Below are positions 14,401 to 26,400 of a stretch of 49,499 nt of DNA, one piece after another. A model generated the notes under the pieces. That model saw nothing but the letters and a program-made list of their open reading frames with translations. It made no database searches and had not been told where the DNA came from. The position numbers were made by a program, and so were the translations under genes. Origin of the DNA: Chara braunii (Eukaryota; Streptophyta; Charophyceae; Charales; Characeae); assembly GCA_003427395.1 (NCBI GenBank), contig BFEA01000063.1:1247211-1296709 (forward strand). The letters are read 5' to 3'. Numbering within the stretch: the stretch's first letter is position 1; every line of letters begins with the position of its first letter.

Positions 14401-17400
14401 CTTGTTCACATCAGATTCATGCCCAGCAAAGCACTATATTCTCTTGCAGTTCTTTGCACAGGGCACAGATAAGACAAGACTAGCAGTTTGGGCAGCAGCC
14501 CACATTGACCATTACCATTTTAATTTGATTTTTTTTTATTTTTAAAGCAAAGAAAAAGGAAAAACAGGCATCCAGAAAACAACATCTTATATATTAATGT
14601 GTGATGCATTCACAATCCGATTCACTCAGAAACAAAGCGCCCTGTGAGTATGTTGAGAAAACAGTCTCCTTCAGGATATATTCCATTAGATAGTTCCTTA
14701 CTGTCCAGAGTATGTTGAGAAAATTTTCAGGATATATTCCATTAGATAGTTCCTTACTGTCCAGAGTATGTTGAGAAAATTTTGATAAATAATAATATTT
14801 TTAATATCAAAGCAACAAAACAGTCACGCTTTCCTATTAATCTTTACTCGTCTGTGCTAGCAGACTTTGAAGTTTGAACATGACTTTCCTGAAAGAGAAA
14901 AGGACTGACATTTTATCGCTTTGCTATCAATCTTGCAGGATAGCTCCTTTAGACAGTTCCTAGTGTTCACAGTCCATTGACACAAATGCGCAATCATCGC
15001 CGCAAATTGCCGCAATGCTTGATCGGCAATGAAGATTAGCTCTAGAAATGGAAACTGAGAGAGAGGAGAACCGGTCAGGAGGAAAGAACTGGAATCTCTC
15101 CAATTCATCCCATCCCATCCTATAGACCACAGACTCCATATCCACATGAGAATTGAACCACACCTAGCAATCACTTCCTGACAAGGACCGCACATAACTG
15201 GTTCAGAAATGCTTCCTACTTGCAACAAGGACATGTTTTTCTCTTCGCCGGAGGACCTTTTCAAAAGCTCACAAATAAACAAGCTGGCAATATTCAACTC
15301 ACCAACGCATTCCCATCCCAAACACAGTTCATCACACACAATGGCAGGGATTAGGCAAAAGGGAAATACCCATAGGCAAATCAATGCCTTCAGGGAGAGC
15401 GCCAACGCTCATCCCTGCCACTTCAAGATTATTCACGTTACGGTCCACCCACCCGTCCCCATGCTGTCCATGGTGATGCCCCCCTGCATGCATTTCATGC
15501 TCTGATCAGAGCAACACACCCCACACGTAAGGTTTCACAACGTCACACAGATGAAGAAAACCAGATAGAAAAGCCACATTTACCATTCGCTGACAAAGAA
15601 AGACGGCCACAAAGAACCCCTGCCACTAACATACTAACCATCATAACCAATCAGACAAACCGACGATAGAACTGCACATTTCGTTCTCAACCTCATGTGG
15701 GCTAAATAATTTAAATTCGTATCACACCAATCTCATGGATCTAATATGCCGCATCCCCCTGTGTACTCGCATTCATGGGGGTTAAATTCGTGGCACACCA
15801 ATCTCATGGATCTAATATGCCGCATCCCCCTGTGTACTCACCTCCATGGGGGTTAAATTTATATCGCACCAACATCCCCATTCCATAGGACATCGACGGC
15901 CTTTTGTTTCCAGGACACATCCATACATTTGTAACCCCATCACATACAAATCACATCCATGCCTTTTGCAGTGAAATGCTCTCAAGTGGTTGCGCATTTC
16001 ACAATCATCATACCAGGCTTCCAACAATGTTTTTTTTTTTCCCCCGTTGAAATTCCGCTCAAATGCTCTGGAATTTCACAATCATAATATCAAGTCTGCA
16101 AACACTGAAGAAACGAATGCCCCCACGTTTAAGCCCACACTTTCCGGAATTTCATTCTTCAGCTTCCTGTGCCATGCACCCAAAATTTACAGCCTGGTGG
16201 GCAATATGCTCGCAGGGTACCCCCGGCCCAAATGTTTAACACTGTTCAAGGTAGCAGCAGTTTCAAGGGAAAGTGAGCAGGCAACACAAGGCCACCATGA
16301 AACGATCCGCATGTACAGATACCACTAGAGCGTTGCAGAAGCCCTTCACAATGAATTCATGTTTTTTCTAGAAGGGGTAATGCAGTGTTCCAAGGAAGGA
16401 AAGCATGAAATATTTACTTTCAAGGGTGGACATAAATACACCTTGCCCTGCACAAGATAAAACTTTCCCTATAAGAATAACCAGGGGAGCTGCACATCCG
16501 CATCAACGATGGGCCTTCCACATGCGTTTCCACAGCCACATCATCAACACGACTTCAAGCACTATCATTAAAACGACTCGAAAACTTCAGTCTCACAGGA
16601 CATTCTTCTCACAATCAAATGACATGGGAGTGAAGGGCAATAACCAAGGAGTGTGCCATAACCCCTCTGTTCCTTCCACTATCCTTGCTCGCTGCACAAT
16701 GGTCCACACCACGTCCAAACTAGTCGAGTAGGACAAATGCGCCCCTCCCCTTTCAATGTCTCCACAAACAATGGTCCAACACATCATTAAATGTTTCCAC
16801 AGTCTACCACAGCCAAAGATAAGCTTCCCTACTGTCTTGATACGCATCCAGCATCACACACAGCCGTGAAAGCACAAACCCACATCATGGCCAACACACA
16901 TTCTTCGACTCGCACTGATAGTTCCTATATTCACCGATTCCATGCCAAAACACCTCTTCGGAAACCACCAGTCAGAAGCACCAACACCAATGATCTAGAA
17001 CAGCGTTAAAAATCCGAGGGAAAAAAGTGAGACATGTCGCACAACAGCACTCGTCCGGTCAGTTTCCCAACCTTTAAATGTCAATCTTCATGTGCTTTCC
17101 CTTCATTGCAACAGCTGGATGAGACATGTGAAAAAAGTGGTGGGGTGACTCCACAAACCATACTCTGCCCAGCTGCCATATGGGATGGTGCTAACAACAA
17201 CAGGGAACCAAAGTCAGAAGCAGAGAAAGTAGAGAGAAAAAGAAGGTATCAAGTTAAAACCATCCTTTTTTCCTTGGAAACTCCCTCCTGGAAACTCCGA
17301 CCAACACATGGGACTAACTGAGAAACAGAAAAAACCCCCAATAGCGTTCACAGAGCTTTGCCAACAGCATTGAACAATTAGAAAGCAGAAAGCACCCAGG

Positions 17401-20400
17401 TTTATTACTGCGAATGCAAGAACTGAAGCACAAACCGTTTGAAAGCAGAAAGCACCCAGGTATCTTCCATTCGGGAGGAGGAACAGGGCCTACATACCTT
17501 TGGCTCGAAGATCCATGCAAACACGGTGAAGTTCTTCGCTACAGTTGCTAACAGACAGCTCAAATCGCAGGCCATCAATCTCCCTGAGATACAAGTCCGC
17601 AGCAATCCATTTTGCCAAGTAGCAGACGTCACGGGTCACCTGCCACATGATGCATTTCACATCGGATGAAGTCCATACAAATCGCTGACCGTCAATCAAC
17701 CCCTCAAATCACAAATCACCAATGCACACACATTTGTGAAGGGCAGTCGATTGAATTACCTTATTTTGCGCTTCATATCCATCGACTAGGAGATTTACAA
17801 ACTACTACTACACTTCATGCCCACGAGTCAGACATGTCCAGTACTGCTACGCTGTGTCCGGGGAAGTAAGCACAAAATTTTCTGCAGCTCAGCAGCTAGC
17901 TGTTGTCAACGACCAAAACCTCATACAATCCCCAACCCCTCTTCAGGGCAAGATATTGCAAACAGTGGAAGCTAACTGGGAACTGGATCGAGTAAATCCA
18001 AATTGGAAATCAAGCTCAGGCAGAAGAGCTATGGATGCCTCAGGCATGATGGAGAGGAGCATGGGTACTATTCTGAGCGTGAACCGCGACGCCTCGCAGT
18101 TGACACCCTCCCCCCCTCCCCCCCTCCCCCCCATTACAGCTCTCCTGTGGTGAACAGAGCACACGAGGAGAGAAAAATCCAGACAGCATTTGGTGGTCCT
18201 ATAAGTGGAATGGAGTTAAAGGAGCAGCTTCACAATCATGTTCGTCAGCGCACTGCTGAAATCAACAGATATTTTCCTTGTACCTCCAATCAAAAGAAGC
18301 TTTGTGCTCATCCTGATAAGCGCACTACTAAAAGTGCAAAAGAAGACTCCATACAGCCACCGAAAAACAGCCTTCCATACGTAACTTGAAACTTCTATAG
18401 ATAGGGGGGAAACAAGTTCAGACAACACGTCGTTACTTCTTCTTTCTAGCAACTTCACTAACCATTAACCTTCTGATTTACCAGCCACATAGCAGCAGTG
18501 TGAACAGCCCCACAGGGCCTGCAACACTCTCGTGCTAATGTCAGACAAGTTCGGTTCACTGTGCATTCCAATTGACCAAGCCAACGACAGCAGTGTAAGC
18601 AGAGTCAGACAGGACTGCGACATTCACTCCTGTCAGTGCCAGACACATTGATTACATTATGGATTTGGTTTCTCGGTACCTTCTGTGCACAGCCTGTACC
18701 TCAATCTGGACCGCGACTCAAAACCTGGAGAGGCGAAGAACAAGGTCGTACAGCAGCCTTCCGCGACTCAAGACCTGGAGAGGCGAAGAACAAGGTCGTA
18801 CAGCAGCCTTCCCTTACAAGGCGTATCTGAATGTGAGAAGGCTTGTAAGTAATTACAGTACAACCCAAGCCTGGAAGCGTGAGCACCACCAGGTGAATGG
18901 TGACAGGTATACAACAATATGACCCCGGGTCCTCGGAACAGGAATGCTAACATCACCAGAGAAAGGGTGACGGATTCAGGTTGCAATTTGAAAAACAGAT
19001 TTGCATTCCAGCCCGGAGACATGGAAAGTGATGCTGTCTCTTTTAACACAACTTGCCATTCACAAGATCGGGGAAAAGGGTTTGGTTATCATTCCAAGAG
19101 CAGGCAACCGAGAACGCATATTACCTTTGCGGTCACATGAGGATTCCCATCCCTGTCTCCACCCATCCACGACCCAAACTTAATTGGTGCAACAGTCAAT
19201 GGCAGCGGCTTTCCTGTGTGCTGGCAAGGAGAAAAAATCAGACGAGCATCCAAATGTGAGTAAACATACACATTACCACGTTATCAAAGAGTACCCAGAC
19301 AACATAACGATTGCACAAGGCAAAAACATACATCTCATCACAGCAGCCGATGCTGAAACATTCAAGACTCTACAAACCCGGACATTACAAAAACAATCAC
19401 AGCAGCCGATGCTGAAACATTCAAGACTCTACAAACCCGGACATTACAAAAACAATCTCCGATTAGTCGCTTCACCCTTGCTCAAGCCAGGTACACTTTC
19501 CCAACTTACCAGACCAGAGTCCAGTTCAGATTCCCTCTTCTCTTCAGCAGGATTAGTCACCTCTCCCTGGTGTACACCTACCCTTCAACAACAAATAACC
19601 TTTGAATGCATCTCAGAAGAGAAAAATAGCCTAGTCTAAGACCGCGATCACCCACTGTGAAAGTAAAACATCACAGCAGAAGACATTCAAAACAACCACA
19701 GTACAGTTCATCTAACACCATACAAGCTTCCAAGACAGACAGAACGCCTGGTCCAAGGCATTTGGAACTGACCAGCAGCTCATTCTGATGATAGCTAGGA
19801 TATAACCCAGCTCCTTAAGCACCACCGATAGCACGACAACAAGTTCCACAGAGCAGACCTTCAGCGTGAAACACTCAAACATCACACTCACATCAACAAC
19901 CGATGGTCACAGGATCCAGTACATCTCGTAAAGCATGTTAAAATGCAAAAACGCAGCGATGGTTTGCAGGAATACAATGTACTGGCCCAAATTCCATTCT
20001 GGACAGAAGATAAGTTGAGGGTTGCAGATCTGCAAACATGCCACTACACTTACGGAGCAGACCGCAAGAAGTCTTTGGTCAAGTCATGAACCCGAGGGCA
20101 ACCAATAGCATCACAAAATTTACATCCCTCAGCCATCTATACACTGCCCATGTCTTTAATTAGGAAAAGCTCTTCTACACAAGTCCTAATACAACACCTG
20201 CATCTTCCAATGACTAATGCGACAAGAAGTGCCAATGTCTTTAATTACGAAATGCTCTTCTAGACAAATCCTAATATGCACACCTGCAGCCTCCAATGAC
20301 TAATGCAACAAGAACACTTGGGCCAAGAAATGCTGTCTGTGACTCAATGAGGCGAACAACAACATTAAAGTCCAAAAGCAAGTCCTTTTTTCACCCTGGA

Positions 20401-23400
20401 ATTACAAAGATTGACATAACGAACTCGTAATTGAACTCGTTCTTTCCTAGCCATGTGCTTGTCATAGATATGAGCAACAAAAATCTGACCGGCATGGAGC
20501 TGAGATTTCCATTGGTTGAATCACCCATCCGAATCAGGGCACAATGTGGAGGCACTTTATTGCCCGTAACACCAACCAACCTTCTTCAAAGCGGCGCTGA
20601 CTTTCCGCAAATAAGTGGGAATGGCCTTCCAGAGGGATTGTTCTACAATATGCAGGCCTGGTAGCAAGACACAGACAGAATGCAAATGTGTATGCCACAT
20701 ATACAGAACGTGTGTGAGCTGCTGCTAATGACAACCGCTAATGATAGCAACACAGTCACTGCAGGCGACATCCAGGAATTTATCCAAAGTACTCTGTAAC
20801 CGGATTAGCCTGGTGTAAACAGAAGAGGGCTCAATTCAGGGGCCCCGACCATCAGCATGACTACCTCTGATAGGGACCCGCCATGGAAATAGCACCTTTG
20901 TCCTAAGTTTTCAAAGAAACATCGTACCCCAAATGGAAAAACGGTTGTTTCGGAAGCGGTTTGCAGATGTAATTTTTGGTTCAGCCCAGGTGGCCCTCAG
21001 CCAAAAGTCATTCATATTGCAATTTTACACAACACATTTTTTTTCGGATTTCTTTGATTTTTTTTATTTTCTATTCTTTTTTAAATATTATGCACCGGGA
21101 TCACCTGGGACCCTGCCCGTGCCCTGCCCGGACTGGGCTGACCGGGGACTAACACAGCAAATTGCATCATAGTCGAAGCACAATACATAGGGGAGGAAGG
21201 TACAGGAGAAAAGTGGGGGCAGGACAGGGATTAGACCCAGAGTACATTTGACAGGTATTTTGTTCCACTTGGCCGTATTCAAATTGGCATCTATAAGGGG
21301 TTGGACGAGTTCAGCTAGCAACACCAGCCAAAGTAAAAAGGAGTCGTGTCGTGCTTCAGGAAAAGAGGGTCGGAATTACCACTCTACGTTTCCCAGCTAT
21401 TTTGTTATGTCACGGCCATATACAGACCGCATGCTTAGGGGCTTGGCCTACTAGATCTGTTTGGCTGGCAGTTCCAGCCATAACCAAGAAAATTTGCACT
21501 ATCACTTCATTTTTTCCTTTGGCGAGCAGCACAAACCTGCCACGGGAAAAGTAGTCTCAGGAGTACCGGTGGTTTAGAAGGGGAGGGGACAAAAAAGGGG
21601 TGGACGAAGAAAATCTAAAAAGAGAAAGACGGAAACGAGACCAGAAGGCGTCGATCCCTTTCGTAAGCAATGTGAAGAATATGCAGAGGAGTCAGCACTG
21701 AACTGCAGCTACTGCAAATGCCTCGTCACTTCTTTGGAAGCATGCTGGGGCAGAAAAGACGTAGAAAGACGCAAAGGGAGGGGATTGAGGGGCACCATCC
21801 TCCAGCCTCCTCCCTTCCCAACCTTCACCCCCTTTCCCCACACCCCCTGCCTCAAAGAATGTGTTGGCCAATATCCAGGGAGAGAGAAGAGGGAAAAGTG
21901 TATATTCGGCAGAAAAAATGTTCCCTCGTCCCACAATATTTCGAGTCAATTCAAGCTGTGCCATTCAATGGCGCTGAAGCGGCTGAACATATCAATTCAT
22001 CCAAGTCTGAGACGACGCATTCAAGCACACCCAGTAGTCCACCCACAGTGGCCACCTACCTCCTCTCGCTTCATCTAGTGGAGTTGGCTTCCGACGTCGC
22101 AGTTCATCTGTTTGCCAGAGAGACACTATTTCTCGAACCTGCAAGATCACAACAAAATGGATCAGACCTCAATCACTTGGAAGTTGGAAGTTGGAATGTT
22201 AAAGTTGGTTTTGGATGTCATGACTTAACCAGTCTTTTCTGACAACCAGAGAAAACAATAGACTTTATGCCCATAGTAAACAGTCCAGGACCTTAGGTGC
22301 CACACACTTGGGACAAACAACAAGGAAACAGTTTCTGAACTCACTTCATAATAAAAACTTCTTTGTCCTGCGTGGCAACCCGTCCAGGGCATATTGTCAC
22401 CGAGTTATGTTTTCCCAATGCCTGCACAGTCGATCCCTGCTAGCACGGGCAATCAATGCCGGCAGGCTTACCCAGCAGAGTCCAGTTTTGATTGTACTGT
22501 GGGACACTGGACCCATTTTCCAGCAGGTGCTGCTCCCCACCAATAGACCAGAGCAACCAGGTGGCCTGCTAGGAGGGGGTGCCCTTATCACCTCTCCTAG
22601 CGTGGCGACATCTCCTTGTTCCCCCAGGTGGTAAGCACAAACACGCTTCCTCTGTTTCTGGATATGCCCGATACTTGGGGTTGGCTTGACATTTGACATG
22701 TCCAACAAACATCTCTCACAATGTTTTGATCAGGTCTTAAGACTCTTAACCCACAGGTCCAAAGAACTGAAGTAAATGTCAATCCACCATTAAGACCCGG
22801 ACCTGGCATACGGCAGAAACACCGACTTCCTTACTGCAAATCACATGGATCATCATCCACCCCGCCCCATACATTTCTTTTTTTTCTCTTTTCTTTTCTT
22901 TGGGGGGAAGGGGGGCGAGGTGCAGAGCAGGCACAGGAGGGTAGGGTAGCATCTGAAAAGAAATACCCATGCCCACACCTAAGCCAACATGGTGATCCAT
23001 TCAGCATAAATAGCCAAATTTGAAATTTCCATGTTACCAGAGTGACCCAGGACCACTTGCCCAGCCAGGCCAAAAATGAATTAAAAAATAAAATTAAATA
23101 ATACATATATATAGTCAAACAGAGCTGCCCAGTAAACCGTAGGGGGAGAAGAGGACAACAAACGAGGGTCTGTGGCATATGTATTCTTCTTTTTGTTTTT
23201 TATTTCTTAATTTGGCAAATAATTTTGATCCAGTCCTGGGGCAAAAGTTGTTATCTGCACGATATAGGTTTCTTTCGAATGTTTGGGATGAAGATGTGCA
23301 GTTTTTTTTCTGCATGACATTTCCGATGTTTTGGATTTTACTACTTTTTATAACCACCACTACCTTTCACAGGCAAAGGCGAAGTCAAAGTTTAACCTCA

Positions 23401-26400
23401 TCCGAAATATTCGGGGCTTCAGGACTACCGGACCACAAACACTTGCGGCACCAGCCAAAAGAAAACAAAAATATCGTGCTGGCACTTCGGCACCCATTGG
23501 CACGCAACACAACTCCACGTCGACAAAAAGAGGCTCGGAGGTAGTGGTGGTTTAGTGGTGATTTAAGGAACCGAGTGGTGGTTTAAGGAACCTTCCGTAG
23601 ACCTTGCCCTGCAGGGCCGCCCGGGCAACCAAGTTGAGCCAGGCGGCACAGCCAAATTTCAAATTTGTATTCCGCCGGTGCGTTGATCAATCATCCTGAT
23701 ACAAGCATATGGTCTGGACTAATCTGAAGCCAGAAAGAAGTAAATAGGAGAGAGATCCCATTATGACTTTTTGTGCTTGCACACATGTCGCTAGGTGGGT
23801 GCATCGCTCAGTTCCAATGCCAAACCGTCGCCTTCACCAGTGTGACAGAATAGCTACCACTTCGCTTATTAGGTGAGAAAATGAGAATTGGTCAGGAATG
23901 AGAATCCAACATGTAGATCTCTGGAACAGAAAACAAAACTCCACGAGCATGATAGCAAAGGCATAGATAATCCAACTGAAGGCACGCATACATGTCTATT
24001 CCAAACGGGTAGTTCACTTATTTACATAGGATCTGCACTTGTTGTGGACCACATATAGTATACATGGCCTGCCACTGGATGGTGAACGAGGGGTAAGAAA
24101 CTCGCTAAAAATAGAATGGAGCTCAACTCATATTTCCGAGAGCATTTGTGGCCCCTGATAAGAGACGAACCAAATGTTGTGCCCCTAAAAAGTAGCCCAA
24201 CATCACCACATGATCCGTGCCGGAACTATACAAAAACAATTGAGACCAAAATCCCTAATTCAAATGCAGACCAAAATTCCTAATTGAAATGCAGCAGCCA
24301 TGCCCTCTTCGCTCGACGCTAATCGGAAGCTGTGAAGAAAGCGTGGTGCTTCTTGCAATACGATGCGGGGAAATAAGTTGTCCACACTACTGGGAGAAGA
24401 TGAGGGTCCAACTAACATAGAACACTTACCAGATCTTCAATAAGGAGCTCCTTATCTTCTTGGGTTAGGTCCGGACGGTCATTTTTTTCAAGGAGATTCT
24501 GTGGCACACAAGGCAATCATCACACAATCACAACACGGAGGACGAATTTGAAACTACCATCAACTTCTTCTCCATCTCTTTCCTCTGCCTGCAAGCCAAC
24601 GCTAAACTGAGATGATGCTTGTTCTTGCTTCCCATACAGGGCTTGCCACTTGGTAATCTGGCAGCTGTGTAGATTCGCCTGTGTTTGATATCAGGAGGGA
24701 TCGCAATGAGATCTCAAGGAATAAAAAATAACAGGGCACAAACGAGGAGCATCACATATTCAAAGCAAGGCCACACTGAATATGCATCAAAATCCGAGGC
24801 CTATTATTGAAATCAAATTCCACGGGCCTGTTATCAAAATCAAATTTCACCTCCCAACGTTGACTACCGTAGTCACCTGTGAAGACTAGACCGTCAGCAG
24901 GAGTTGACGTAGCTCACGGTAGCTGTGATTTAACAGCTTTTTGAGACCAGATCCACACATACTGAACATAGCCTACATTTGCGGATGAGCATGGGCCTTA
25001 CTGAAGTTTCCTGTAAAGACTTCACTGCCAGCAGGTGTTGACATGGTAGAGTCGATTTACCAGTCTTTCAAGAGCCCGGTCATGCGTATATCGAGAGCAT
25101 GAACGTAGCCCACCTTTGTGAATGAGCATGGCAGTAGGTTAGCCTATTCTTGTGCCTTTTGAGACCAGATTCATGCATACTGAGCATGATCATGAATGAG
25201 CATGGCAGTAGGTTAGCCTATTCTTGTGCCTTTTGAGACCAGATTCATGCGTACTGAGCATGATCATAGCACTAGATAGCCTACATTTGCAGACGAGCAT
25301 AAGGTAGCCTATTCTTGTGCCTTTTGAGACCAGATTCATGCATACTGAGCATGACCATAGCACTACCTAGCCTACATTTGCAGATGAGCATGGGCCTTAC
25401 AGGGTGCCGAGAGCATGGCCATAGCCAACCTTTGTGAATGGGCATGGCAGTAGGTAGCCTATTCTTGTGCCTTTTGAGACCGGATTCATGCATACTGAGC
25501 ATGACCATAGCACTAGCTAAGCCTCAATTGCGAATGAGCATGGGCCTTGCTGAAGTCACCTACTGCCAGCAGGCAGTAACATGGTAGAGGCAATTTAACA
25601 GTCTTCCAAGACCAGAGTCATGTGTACCGAGAGGATGAACATATCCTACCTTTGTGAATGAGCACGGCAGTGACTAGCCTATTCTTGTGCCACGCAGGTA
25701 GCCAAAGGACCACCGGTGGAATGCTACTTGCCAACACTTTCGTTTCTAAGCATAAGCAAGCAATCCATTGACAATTTGACACCCCAAGTCTAACACCAGG
25801 CCCAATCCTGCCAGAGCTACGTTTGTTTCTAAATCTGACCAGTTCAGAGAGATTCACACATAAAAGGTGTGACTGTCGCATTGACGAGACTACATTCTCT
25901 CTCACTTGAGCTCCCATTTGGCCGAAACCACTTTTGCAAACCACAAATAGTGCAGACATGGACCTCACCTCTGTAGCAAACGCGCAAAATGATACCGGTA
26001 TAATCATTAATTATTCTTTGATTAGAGGGTTAAAAGCTTTTAGCACCGTTGATAGCTTACTGTGTACCACAAATGCTTGTGACCAGACATGAATTGGGTG
26101 GAGAAGCATAGTGTTCTCCCATTTGCAGCACCTGAGTGTATCATATGCTGACTGTCAGCCACCTTGTCAGAATGTGAGGGAATCACTTTGCAAACGCATA
26201 GCATCATATATATGCATTTAAAAAGAGAAAAGAATTGAAAAGGCAGATCATATGCTGTCTGACTGCCAAACACCTGGCCGATGCGTCAGGGGATTACAAA
26301 CCTTCATGATATGCTGTAAACAGAGAAAAGGTGGTTTTGGGCTTACACACTCTTCAGCAAAGGGGATGGAAAAGACGAACAAACCACAGACGGCGAGAAA

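Noticed and set aside
24939-25700. CRISPR-like repeated blocks
   Set aside because: Repeats are unequal, without uniform spacers, in an intron of a eukaryotic gene with no cas genes.
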